Shown one piece after another: positions 7,421 through 14,868 of a stretch of 18,472 bases of DNA (positions within the stretch are counted from its first letter, which is position 1; each line of letters opens with the position of its first letter). The DNA lies in the NCBI GenBank assembly GCA_002309235.1, contig DBXA01000055.1, forward strand, positions 1,860-20,331, given 5' to 3'. The notes beneath the pieces are model-generated. The model was not told the origin of the DNA. It was given only the letters and a program-made list of their open reading frames with translations, and did no database searches. This DNA is from Christensenella sp. UBA1224. GTDB taxonomy: Bacteria > Bacillota > Clostridia > Christensenellales > Aristaeellaceae. The position numbers and the translations under genes are program-made.

Positions 7421-8491
7421 TTATTTCACGATCCAGGTTGTGGGTATCTTGCGCGTTCCGTAAAGGCTAGCACTGTCGTTGATGAGCTCCCCATCATAGT
7501 ACATGAAGGAGGATGTGCCGCCGTCCAGGTTCGCGGCGTTGACCGCGCCGAATTGCAGGAAGATATCGATGAGGTCCGCGTAGGTAGCGCCAAGGGCGTT
7601 TACCTTGCGTCCGTTGACGACCAGCAGCAATATCGCGCCGTCTCCGCGCTGGCCGATAGCCGTCCGCGGGTTCAGGGAGCCCACACCGGAGACCTCCATG
7701 CCCTTACCGTTCTTCACGAGCACCGGGCCGAAAGTGACCGCATCGCGGATGCCCTTGTCGTATGCGGTCGAGGCACTCATGGTGCCGAAGACAAGCTTGT
7801 TTTCCTTTGTAAGGCCAATGACGACATTGTTGGCGCCGCCGCCGTTGCGCCATACGATCTTACCCTGGGAGATCACGGGCCCGATAGGCGTGCCGCCGTC
7901 GCCCATGCCGTTCGCGTCGGCAAAGCCGCCGGCGTTGATCGCGCCGATAGCGCCGTATTTTTCGGCGATCTTGGCAAGCTGCATGCCTGCCTGGCTGCCA
8001 AGGCCGTTGGATACGCCCACGCTCACGCGGGAAGGATCCTTCACGATCATCATATAGCCGTTATAGGTGGCGCCTTTCACGGCTACGATCTCTATATCCT
8101 TCTCTTCCGTTTCGCCCTGATCATCTCCGCCGGAGCCGTTATCGCCATCGTCTTCCTCCGCGGCGATCGTTACCAGCGATGTATCTACCTCGTCGTCTGT
8201 CACCTGTATGCTGTTGCGCGCCTTGATCGCTTCTACTTCCTCATCGGTGAAGTAGATGTACGGAGCGAATTTCGCCGCGCTGGATTCCAGCGCCATACCC
8301 ACAGCCTGATCCGACAGAGTCGGGGACGGGCCTTTTGCGAGTACCGCAGCGCCTGCCACAGCCGCGATGGCGACCAGGAAAACGATGGTGAACAGCACGA
8401 GCAGCGTCCGCCGGAACGCACGCCAGAACGCCCTTACGCGTCTGCGGTGTTTCTTGCGGGCGTAATATTCCTTGGAATGTTTTTTAGCCAT
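7421..8491 (-). CDS. Membrane-anchored phosphodiester glycosidase-like (NAGPA) protein
   Basis: A 356-residue protein with a very basic N-terminus, a transmembrane helix at about 29-51, an acidic Gly/Asp/Glu linker (110-131) and a C-terminal domain of the NAGPA family (phosphodiester glycosidase, Pfam PF09992). Family motifs are INAGGF (185-190), NPRTAIGQ (274-281) and NLDGGTSS (321-328). Characterised relatives remove GlcNAc from phosphodiesters, and bacterial members are often linked to exopolysaccharide or wall glycopolymers. The substrate here is unknown. The domain should lie outside the membrane. AAGGAG (8504-8509) lies 12 nt before the ATG. This is the first gene of the operon that includes ftsY. 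A paralogue is found at 17672-18472. Confidence 0.85.
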   Translation of the reverse strand: MAKKHSKEYYARKKHRRRVRAFWRAFRRTLLVLFTIVFLVAIAAVAGAAVLAKGPSPTLSDQAVGMALESSAAKFAPYIYFTDEEVEAIKARNSIQVTDDEVDTSLVTIAAEEDDGDNGSGGDDQGETEEKDIEIVAVKGATYNGYMMIVKDPSRVSVGVSNGLGSQAGMQLAKIAEKYGAIGAINAGGFADANGMGDGGTPIGPVISQGKIVWRNGGGANNVVIGLTKENKLVFGTMSASTAYDKGIRDAVTFGPVLVKNGKGMEVSGVGSLNPRTAIGQRGDGAILLLVVNGRKVNALGATYADLIDIFLQFGAVNAANLDGGTSSFMYYDGELINDSASLYGTRKIPTTWIVK

Positions 8492-8564
8492 GGTGGGATG
8501 ATTCTCCTTGACATATGATCGTATCGCCGCGCTTCCGGCACGGCAGGGAATAACCAGACATTAT

Positions 8565-8593
8565 ATTATAGCATGAACGTTCATCCGTGTCCA
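8565..8593 (-). promoter_or_regulatory. Extended -10 promoter of the ftsY operon
   Basis: On the minus strand, TGGACA (8588-8593, 5/6) and TATAAT (8565-8570, 6/6) are separated by 17 bp, and TGC directly before the -10 makes it an extended -10. Transcription should start near 8558, giving a leader of about 65 nt. Confidence 0.8.
8573..8584. promoter_or_regulatory. 12-bp palindrome inside the promoter spacer
   Basis: ATGAACGTTCAT is perfectly symmetrical and lies between the -35 and -10 elements of the ftsY operon promoter, touching the extended -10. A protein bound there would block RNA polymerase, so it is a candidate repressor operator. It lacks the 4-nt centre of a Gram-positive LexA box. 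No regulator is encoded nearby. Confidence 0.4.
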
Positions 8594-8638
8594 TCCTGCG
8601 TGTGTTTTCATTCAGGGGGTTAAAGCCTCAGATCATGC

Positions 8639-8667
8639 GAGACAACCGGCAAGATACGTGCTACAAT
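8639..8667 (+). promoter_or_regulatory. Probable promoter of the Etf/dehydrogenase operon
   Basis: GAGACA (8639-8644, 4/6) and TACAAT (8662-8667, 5/6) are spaced by 17 bp, with TGC before the -10 (extended -10). ACGTG (8656-8660) and CACGT (8669-8673) form an inverted repeat around the -10 that could be an operator. The start would be near 8674, so the leader before the ATG at 8692 is very short, about 18 nt, yet includes AGGAG. Confidence 0.6.
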
Positions 8668-8691
8668 ACACGTGACAGGAGTGAGTGATCT

Positions 8692-9471
8692 ATGGATATT
8701 TTCGTATGTATCAAGCAAGTGCCTGCCACCAATAAAGTTGAGGTGGATGAAAAGACGGGTGTCCTGAAGCGCAGCGGTGTCGCGAGCAAGATGAATCCCT
8801 ATGACCTGTACGCCCTCGAAACAGCCTTGAGGCTTAAAGAAAAACATGGGGGAAAGGTGACGGTGGGCACCATGGGGCCGCCGCAGGCGCAGGCGATCAT
8901 ACGCGAGGCGTACATGATGGGAGCGGATGATGGATATGTGTTTTCGGACAGGAGACTGGGAGGCGCGGATGTGCTGGCTACCAGCTATACTCTCTCTCAG
9001 GCCATTCGCAGCATTGGCGATTTTGACCTGATACTCTGCGGCAAGCAAACCACAGACGGCGATACCGCCCAGGTAGGTCCTGCCATAGCCGAGCATATGG
9101 GCATACCGCACGCGGCATGGGTGACGGAGCTGACTGTTTCGGGGGATGGTGTGGATGCAAAACAGCGGCTGCAGGATGTGATAGAGACCGTGCATATGCC
9201 TTTCCCCTGCCTTGTGACAGTGGAGCAGGATATCTGCATGCCGAGACTCCCTTCTCTGAAGATCGCGCGGGAGATCGGGGATAAAGAGATCCATATCATG
9301 GGGCTTGACGCCTTCCCGGATACGGACGAGAGCCATTACGGCCTGAGCGGCAGCCCGACCCAGGTGGAGCGGATATTCCCTCCCGATAACGATACGGAAC
9401 ATGAAGTGTGGGAAGGACAAGGCCTGGCGGACAGGCTGCATGATCAGCTCAAAAAGTGGAGATTGGTGTAA
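8692..9471 (+). CDS. etfB: Electron-transfer flavoprotein beta subunit
   Basis: A 259-residue EtfB, the usual length. It pairs with the EtfA encoded next. In bifurcating Etfs this subunit carries the FAD that exchanges electrons with NAD(H) and splits or joins electron pairs. The N-terminus (MDIFVCIKQVP) is typical. The stretch GKQTTDGDTAQVGP (117-130) contains the DGDTAQVGP loop seen in bifurcating rather than simple Etfs. AGGAG (8677-8681) lies 10 nt before the ATG. It is the first gene of the three-gene operon and corresponds in order to lctB of Acetobacterium woodii. Family assignment is firm; bifurcating type is inferred from the loop and from gene context. Confidence 0.93.
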   Translation: MDIFVCIKQVPATNKVEVDEKTGVLKRSGVASKMNPYDLYALETALRLKEKHGGKVTVGTMGPPQAQAIIREAYMMGADDGYVFSDRRLGGADVLATSYTLSQAIRSIGDFDLILCGKQTTDGDTAQVGPAIAEHMGIPHAAWVTELTVSGDGVDAKQRLQDVIETVHMPFPCLVTVEQDICMPRLPSLKIAREIGDKEIHIMGLDAFPDTDESHYGLSGSPTQVERIFPPDNDTEHEVWEGQGLADRLHDQLKKWRLV

Positions 9472-9485
9472 AGGAGGAGGCAGCT

Positions 9486-10673
9486 ATGGCAAAGATCGCC
9501 GTCTTGGAACGTAAATGCACAGGCTGTGGCCTCTGCGCGGAAAAGTGTCCTTTCGGCGCGATCGATATCAAAGGCGGGAAGGCGGAGCTCAACGCGAACT
9601 GCAGAGCCTGCGGTATCTGTGTAAAAAACTGCCCCGAAGAGGCTGTACTCAGGCTTGAGACAAGAGAAGACAGCGTCGACAAGAGCAAGTGGAATGATAT
9701 CCTTGTCTTTGCCGAGGTGAGCGGAGGCAGGCTTCACCCTGTTTCGCTGGAGCTTATCGGAAAGGGGCGGGAGCTTGCGAAAAATGTGGGCTATCAGGTA
9801 AAGGCTGTGCTGGTGGGAAAAGGTGCGGCGGATTTTGCGGAGGAGCTTCGGCATTACGGCGTGAGCGAAGCTGCTGTCTATGATGACGAGGCGCTCTTCT
9901 GTTTCCGTGCGGATGCATATGCCTCCTGTGTGGAGGATTATATCCGGTATGCGAGGCCAAGCGTCGTGCTGGTCGGCGCGACGAGCCTTGGCAGATCTCT
10001 GGCCCCCCGGCTTGCCGCGCGCTTCCGTACGGGTCTTACTGCGGATTGCACAAGGCTCGAGCTGCGGGGAAATACGGACCTTGTGCAGATCCGCCCGGCG
10101 TTCGGCGGCAATATCATGGCGCAGATCATCACCGCGCGGACGCGGCCGCAGTTCGCGACCGTTCGCTATAAGGTGATGGATCCGCCTGTGAGGGAAGAGG
10201 AAGCTTCCGGTATCGTACTGCGGCGCGCCATTCCCAAAGGCGTCGCGGAAAGCAGGGTGTCCTGCGTGAGCGTTTTGCCCATCCCGCCGAAGAAGAGTAT
10301 TTCCGATGCGGATATACTGGTAGTCGGCGGCCGCGGGCTCCGAAAGGAAGCGGATCTCGATATGATCAGGGAACTCGCCGGCCTCCTGGGAGGGGATTGG
10401 GCGACTACACGGCCTCTGGTCGAGAAGGGCTGGAATACCAATGAGCGCCAGATCGGCCTGAGCGGGAGGACAGTGCGGCCGAAGCTGATCATCACCTGCG
10501 GCGTCAGCGGCGCTATCCAGTTTACCGCCTGTATGAACGGCAGCGAGCATATCGTTGCCATCAATACCGATAAAAACGCGCCCATCTTTGATGTGGCGGA
10601 CGTAGCTGTCGTAGGGGACCTGTATGAGATCGTGCCGGAGCTGATCCGGCGTTTAAAGGAGGACCGGACATGA
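9486..10673 (+). CDS. etfA: Electron-transfer flavoprotein alpha subunit fused to a 2[4Fe-4S] ferredoxin domain
   Basis: A 395-residue EtfA with an N-terminal ferredoxin domain. Two CxxCxxCxxxC sets are intact: Cys11, 14, 17, 21 and Cys39, 42, 45, 49, enough for two [4Fe-4S] clusters. The EtfA core follows from about 70. The C-terminal FAD site shows GRTVRP (327-332), GVSGAIQF (339-346) and NTDKNAPIF (360-368). The residue usually His after 'SGAIQ' is Phe346 here. The fused ferredoxin should take electrons from ferredoxin, as proposed for LctC of A. woodii. The Met at 9486 is the start: AAGGAGG begins at the last base of the etfB stop codon. The frame open from 9456 would overlap etfB. The stop overlaps the next start as ATGA. 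Confidence 0.95.
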   Translation: MAKIAVLERKCTGCGLCAEKCPFGAIDIKGGKAELNANCRACGICVKNCPEEAVLRLETREDSVDKSKWNDILVFAEVSGGRLHPVSLELIGKGRELAKNVGYQVKAVLVGKGAADFAEELRHYGVSEAAVYDDEALFCFRADAYASCVEDYIRYARPSVVLVGATSLGRSLAPRLAARFRTGLTADCTRLELRGNTDLVQIRPAFGGNIMAQIITARTRPQFATVRYKVMDPPVREEEASGIVLRRAIPKGVAESRVSCVSVLPIPPKKSISDADILVVGGRGLRKEADLDMIRELAGLLGGDWATTRPLVEKGWNTNERQIGLSGRTVRPKLIITCGVSGAIQFTACMNGSEHIVAINTDKNAPIFDVADVAVVGDLYEIVPELIRRLKEDRT

Positions 10674-12076
10674 CTGCTTTCCATAAAGTGACCGAAGCTG
10701 ACCTTGCCTATTTCCGGTCTCTTCTCCCGGGGAGGGTGTTTTCAGGCGATGAGATCTCTGCTGATTACGATCATGACGAAATGACAGAATACGGCCATTA
10801 TATGCCGGAAGCCGTACTGCAGGTGCTCAGTTCCCGGGAAGTGAGTGCTGTGCTGAGCTACTGCAATGAGCACGATATCCCCGTTACGCCCCGCGGCGCA
10901 GGTACGGGTCTGTGCGGCGGGTGTGTTGCTGTGCACGGCGGTATCGTTTTGTCCACCGAAAAGATGAAGAAAGTGCTGGAAGTGGATACAAACAACATGA
11001 CGGCTACCGTAGAACCGGGCGTTCTTCTCATGGAGTTTCCGAAGGCGCTGGAGGGAACGGGCCTCTTCTATCCGCCCGATCCCGGTGAAAAAACGGCGAC
11101 CATGGGCGGCAACGCCATGACCAACGCCGGCGGCATGCGCGCCGTGAAGTATGGCGTGACACGGGATTACATACTGGGCATGGAGGTCGTACTGGCGGAT
11201 GGCAGTGTAATAGAGCTCGGCGGAAAGACGGTGAAAACATCCTCCGGCTACAGCCTTATAGACCTGATGATAGGCAGCGAAGGCACGCTGGGCTTCCTTA
11301 CAAAGCTCACTGTCAGATTGGTGCCGGAACCGAAGGTCAACCTTTCACTCCTCATTCCCTTTGACGACCTGGATGCCTGCATAGGCGCAGTGCCAAGGGT
11401 GCTCGCCTGCGGCTGCGATCCGACTGCCGTGGAGTTTATGGAAAGGGAGGTCATCACCTGCGCGGAGACCTATCTCGGCAAACAGTTCCCGGATACCGGC
11501 GCGGATGCGTACCTCCTCGTGCGCCTGGACGGCCCCAGCCGGGATGCGCTTGCGCCCGCTGTCGATGCCCTGACGGATCTCGTACTCGGGATCGGCGCCA
11601 GGGATGTGCTTTTAGCGGATACAGACGAGCGCAAGGAATCGATCTGGAATGCCCGCGGCGCCTTCCTGGAGGCGATCAAGGGCTCCACGCCTGCAATGGA
11701 TGAATGCGATGTGGTGGTCCCCCGTGACGCGATCCCTGCATTTGTGCGACGCTCAGTCGCTATAGGAAAAGAGCTTGGCGTGCGCATCCTCTCCTTCGGT
11801 CATGCGGGAGACGGCAACCTGCACATCTACGTCTGCCGTGACGATATGACAAACGAGGAATGGAAAGAAAAGGTGACTTCCGCAATGGACCGCCTTTACG
11901 ATGAAGCAAAGGCGCTTCATGGTGAAGTGAGCGGCGAGCACGGCATCGGGCATGCCAAACAGGCGTACCTGCGCGATAGTGTAGGGGGAAGGCAGATATC
12001 CCTCATGCGCGGCATCAAGGCCGTATTTGATCCGAAAGGCATCCTCAACCCCGGGAAGGTCGCCGAAGGCGGATGA
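10670..12076 (+). CDS. lctD: FAD-linked 2-hydroxyacid dehydrogenase, probably LctD-type lactate dehydrogenase
   Basis: A 468-residue flavoprotein of the GlcD/D-lactate dehydrogenase family (VAO fold). The FAD-binding half shows PRGAGTGLCGG (74-84), NAMTNAGGMRAVKYG (148-162) and GSEGTLGF (202-209). The C-terminal oxidase half carries HAGDGNLH (378-385), GEHGIG (422-427) and a closing NPGK (460-463). These contain the His/Glu residues expected around the 2-hydroxyacid and metal. Placed after etfB and a ferredoxin-fused etfA, it fits the confurcating lactate dehydrogenase: lactate + NAD+ oxidation driven by reduced ferredoxin. Glycolate or another 2-hydroxyacid cannot be excluded by sequence. 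AAGGAGG (10656-10662) lies 7 nt before the ATG, and the 4-nt overlap with etfA implies coupled translation. Confidence 0.88.
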   Translation: MTAFHKVTEADLAYFRSLLPGRVFSGDEISADYDHDEMTEYGHYMPEAVLQVLSSREVSAVLSYCNEHDIPVTPRGAGTGLCGGCVAVHGGIVLSTEKMKKVLEVDTNNMTATVEPGVLLMEFPKALEGTGLFYPPDPGEKTATMGGNAMTNAGGMRAVKYGVTRDYILGMEVVLADGSVIELGGKTVKTSSGYSLIDLMIGSEGTLGFLTKLTVRLVPEPKVNLSLLIPFDDLDACIGAVPRVLACGCDPTAVEFMEREVITCAETYLGKQFPDTGADAYLLVRLDGPSRDALAPAVDALTDLVLGIGARDVLLADTDERKESIWNARGAFLEAIKGSTPAMDECDVVVPRDAIPAFVRRSVAIGKELGVRILSFGHAGDGNLHIYVCRDDMTNEEWKEKVTSAMDRLYDEAKALHGEVSGEHGIGHAKQAYLRDSVGGRQISLMRGIKAVFDPKGILNPGKVAEGG

Positions 12077-12095
12077 TCCTGCCCGAACAGGATGC

Positions 12096-12130
12096 GAAAG
12101 GCTGCTGCGTTATTAGCGCAGCAGCCTTTC
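12096..12130. terminator. Strong hairpin terminator of the Etf operon
   Basis: A perfect 14-bp stem (12096-12109 with 12117-12130) with a 7-nt loop (TTATTAG) lies 20 nt past the dehydrogenase stop. The 3' tails are short (CCTTTC on either strand), so it probably serves both this operon and the convergent S10 gene. A small 6-bp hairpin (12076-12081 with 12088-12093) precedes it. Confidence 0.75.
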
Positions 12131-12144
12131 TGACAATGTGCAGA

Positions 12145-13596
12145 TCATTTATTGGGTGCTTTACCCTGCACGAAGGCGCGGATATCCTCTGAAAGGGCCT
12201 TCACATTCTCCTCGCCGATGTAGATCATGTGTCCAGACGGGTAGCCTTTCACGAATACCCTGTCTCTCGGAAGACCGGCGTGATCAATGGTATACCAGAC
12301 AAAACCGATCTCCGTGCAGGCGTCATACCAGCCGTTGGCGAAGAACGTGCGCATGCCGAGTGTCTGGTTCATGGCCTGGCGCAGGCGTTCGGCGGTGTTG
12401 CCGCCCTTGACTTCGGTCTTCCAGTCCTTCCAGAGGTGTATGCTTGCCAGGTAATTGCGGTTAAGATGTATCTTTAGAGCGGGGAAGATGCCTCCCGTCA
12501 GAGCGCCGAAGAAGATGCCGTCATAGTGGTCGTCCGTGGCGTCATCCCAGAGCGCCTTTTCGGTCTCTGCGATGCCCGGTTTGTAGTGCTCACGCAGGAA
12601 GCGGCCGTCACAGCGGCCGACAGCGAGCTTTTTATCCCTCAGGATCTCCGCGCGGAATGTATCCTCGTCGATGCGAAGGGCGTTGTCTTCCAGGTATTTT
12701 TCGCTTACGCCCGCATAATAGCGGATCTTCCCGATGACTGCCTTGCGCTCATCGCCCTGCAGGGCCTCGCCTTTATAGAGGGCCAGCAGGTAATCGTGGT
12801 CCGCGAAGGCCTTTGCTTCCATGACAAATTCCTCTACCGTCTGCTGCGTAGGATGGTTGTGGTACCAGTTGATGGCGGCAAAGGTAGGCAAATAGAGAAC
12901 GGATCTTTCCACAGGAATATCCTTCGCGAAATAGGAGGAAGGGGTCACGGTATTGCCGATCAGTATCAGCCCGTCAAAGCGCACGCCATAGCTGCGTCCG
13001 TCGCCTCCGCCTACAGATATGCCTGCCGCGGTCGCGGAGCGGGTGCAGCCGTAGCTTTCGCCGCACAGGTACTTGGGGGAGAGCCAGCGGTTATAGCGGT
13101 GCAGCCAGCCCTCAATGAAATTGAGCAGGGCCTCCGCGTCCGGTTCGATCCCGTAAAACTGCTCCTTTGCGTTCTCGTCGATCAGCTGGCTGTAGCCGGT
13201 GCCTATGGCATCCACGATGACGATATCCGCGATGTCGATCAGGCAGTCCGGGTTTTCGATGGGCGTATAGGGGGGAAGGGATTTCTGTTCGTTCGGGTCA
13301 TCCTTGTACTTTACGCGCCAGGGGGCCAGGAAGCCGGCGTGCACATACATGCTGGAGGAACCGGGCCCGCCGTTGAACCCGAATATGACCGGGCGGGAGG
13401 AGGCATCCTCCACATCGCTGCGGAAGTAGGAATAAGAGAAGATGGAAGCCAGGGCTTTTCCCTCCGGGCTGTAGAACACATTGTCCTCGCACACAGTGCG
13501 GAAAGGGATCTCCTGCCCGCGCAGCGTGATCTTCCCTTCGGATTCAAAACGCTTCGGTTCAAAGGTGTCGGATGCGATCTTTTCCATTTTGTACAT
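12145..13596 (-). CDS. Serine carboxypeptidase-like protein (family S10), cytosolic
   Basis: A 483-residue alpha/beta-hydrolase of peptidase family S10, which removes C-terminal residues from peptides, usually at acidic pH. NGGPGSSS (75-82) forms the oxyanion region. The nucleophile is Ser181 in GESYG, the acid is Asp425 in NGWYDAC, and the base is His456 in GYPSGHM. All are in the normal order. No signal peptide is seen, unlike secreted or vacuolar relatives, so it is probably intracellular. Of the possible starts, the Met at 13596 is best: AAAGGAG (13606-13612) lies 9 nt upstream. The frame up to 13641 reads into the terminator of the previous gene. No clear promoter is visible between that terminator and the start; read-through from the MFS gene is possible. 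Confidence 0.87.
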   Translation of the reverse strand: MYKMEKIASDTFEPKRFESEGKITLRGQEIPFRTVCEDNVFYSPEGKALASIFSYSYFRSDVEDASSRPVIFGFNGGPGSSSMYVHAGFLAPWRVKYKDDPNEQKSLPPYTPIENPDCLIDIADIVIVDAIGTGYSQLIDENAKEQFYGIEPDAEALLNFIEGWLHRYNRWLSPKYLCGESYGCTRSATAAGISVGGGDGRSYGVRFDGLILIGNTVTPSSYFAKDIPVERSVLYLPTFAAINWYHNHPTQQTVEEFVMEAKAFADHDYLLALYKGEALQGDERKAVIGKIRYYAGVSEKYLEDNALRIDEDTFRAEILRDKKLAVGRCDGRFLREHYKPGIAETEKALWDDATDDHYDGIFFGALTGGIFPALKIHLNRNYLASIHLWKDWKTEVKGGNTAERLRQAMNQTLGMRTFFANGWYDACTEIGFVWYTIDHAGLPRDRVFVKGYPSGHMIYIGEENVKALSEDIRAFVQGKAPNK

Positions 13597-13642
13597 TTCG
13601 TTTTTCTCCTTTCGGCTGCGTCTGTATCCATGATAACACAAA

Positions 13643-13678
13643 ATGCGCCTTGCGGCTATAACCTATGGCAAGGCGCAT
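13643..13678 (-). terminator. Terminator after the MFS transporter gene
   Basis: A perfect 11-bp stem, 13643-13653 with 13668-13678, has a 14-nt loop. Read on the minus strand it is followed by TTTTGTGTTATC. It lies 19 nt past the MFS stop codon and ends the five-gene operon, perhaps partially. Confidence 0.75.
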
Positions 13679-13697
13679 GCAGATCGGGAAGAGATAT

Positions 13698-14849
13698 TTA
13701 TTCTGCGGGCTGTTTTTCTTTTAAGTAGTGCGGGGCGAACAGGATAAGGGCAACAGTGCTGATCACGGCGCTTGCCCAGAAACCGTTCCTGACGCCTATG
13801 GAGGCTGCGATGGCGCCGCCTATGATGATGCCGAACACCCTTGCCACGCCGAAGCCTGCCACGTTCAAGAGCATCTGGCCGCGCGCCTTCAGCTCATCCG
13901 GTACGTGCAGGTTGATATACTTGGCCATGGATACCGTCATCACGATAAAGCCCCAGCTGTGCAGCACCTGGGAAAAGAGAGCGGTATAAACGCTCGTCGC
14001 GCTGGCCAAAAGGATCCAGCGGAGCGTGAGCACGCATCCGGATATAACCAGCAGCTTTCCTACGCCGGGCTTTTTGACCAGTCTGTCGCTGAGCAGCAGG
14101 AATGGTGTTTCACTGACGGATGATATCAGGAAGGCAAGGCCCAGGAGGGAAACGCTGCCGCCCTCGAAGGATGTGAAATAGATGGAGTAGTAGGTGTAGA
14201 AGTATCCCATCGTCATCTGCAGAAGTGTCATGAAGCCCATGAGGCGCATCAGGTCCTTCTGCTTGAAAAGCACCTTTACGGATATCTTTTCCCTGCCGTG
14301 CTGATGGCCCGGAGTCTCCGGAAGTATCCAGGAGGAGAGCATGATGAGCATCAGGAGCCCTGCGATCATGAATATAACGGATGGGAGATGGCTGTCCAGA
14401 TAGAAGCCCGCGCAGAAGGAGACGACTGCGAAGGCGAGGCACCCCGCGAGCCTGACCGGGCCGAAATTGAGCCCCGCCCTTTGCAGGTTTTCGAGCACGA
14501 TGCTGTCGCCCATGGGCTGTATGGATGTATAGAAGCAGGAGAACATGCACATGACGGGCAGTATCCACCAGGGGCTGGAGGAAACCTTGAGCGCCAGCAC
14601 GGAAACGGCCGCGCCGACTGCCAATATGCGCAGGCAGCGGTTCCTGCTGGACATCTTATCGCCTACGAAGCCCCACATGGTCTGTGTGAACATCGATACG
14701 AAGGGCACAGATGCCATCACGATGGAGATCCACTGCGTGCTCAGCAGAGCGATATCGCGGAAATACAGGGAAAGAAAATTCTGGAAGATGGCGTTTGTGA
14801 TGTAATAGGCCATCATAAAGGAGGCGTACCGGATAGATCTTTCTTTCAA
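13698..14849 (-). CDS. MFS transporter, 12 transmembrane helices
   Basis: A 383-residue integral membrane protein of the major facilitator superfamily, closest in texture to the LacY/nucleoside-symporter-like (MFS_1_like) branch. About 12 hydrophobic segments are visible. The loop-2/3 signature GFVGDKMSSRNR (60-71) and its second-half counterpart LLSDRLVKK support the fold. The substrate is unknown. The start is a TTG at 14849: the first ATG codons (residues 12-13) would cut into the first helix. The Shine-Dalgarno is weak (AAAAGAG at 14861-14867, 11 nt upstream). Only 19 nt separate it from the previous gene, so it is probably translated as part of the operon. It is the operon's last gene. 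Confidence 0.82.
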   Translation of the reverse strand: MKERSIRYASFMMAYYITNAIFQNFLSLYFRDIALLSTQWISIVMASVPFVSMFTQTMWGFVGDKMSSRNRCLRILAVGAAVSVLALKVSSSPWWILPVMCMFSCFYTSIQPMGDSIVLENLQRAGLNFGPVRLAGCLAFAVVSFCAGFYLDSHLPSVIFMIAGLLMLIMLSSWILPETPGHQHGREKISVKVLFKQKDLMRLMGFMTLLQMTMGYFYTYYSIYFTSFEGGSVSLLGLAFLISSVSETPFLLLSDRLVKKPGVGKLLVISGCVLTLRWILLASATSVYTALFSQVLHSWGFIVMTVSMAKYINLHVPDELKARGQMLLNVAGFGVARVFGIIIGGAIAASIGVRNGFWASAVISTVALILFAPHYLKEKQPAE

Positions 14850-14868
14850 AGCGAAAACAACTCTTTTC

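Noticed and set aside
8508..8513. TTGACA hexamer on the plus strand
   Set aside because: No -10 element lies 16-18 bp downstream. It overlaps the ribosome binding site of the minus-strand gene and is probably chance.
6767..8518. 583-codon plus-strand open frame
   Set aside because: It is antisense to the TcaA-like and NAGPA-like genes, has no ribosome binding site or recognisable domain, and its length follows from codon bias on the opposite strand.
9444..10550. 368-codon minus-strand open frame opposite etfA
   Set aside because: EtfA is unmistakable on the plus strand. The antisense product has no recognisable motif and no start signal.
13630..13635. TATCAT as a -10 for the S10 gene (minus strand)
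   Set aside because: No acceptable -35 occurs at 16-18 bp spacing, because that region is the terminator hairpin. Left unassigned.
12526..13728. 400-codon plus-strand open frame
   Set aside because: It is antisense to the S10 peptidase, whose whole catalytic triad is visible, and it crosses the MFS terminator.
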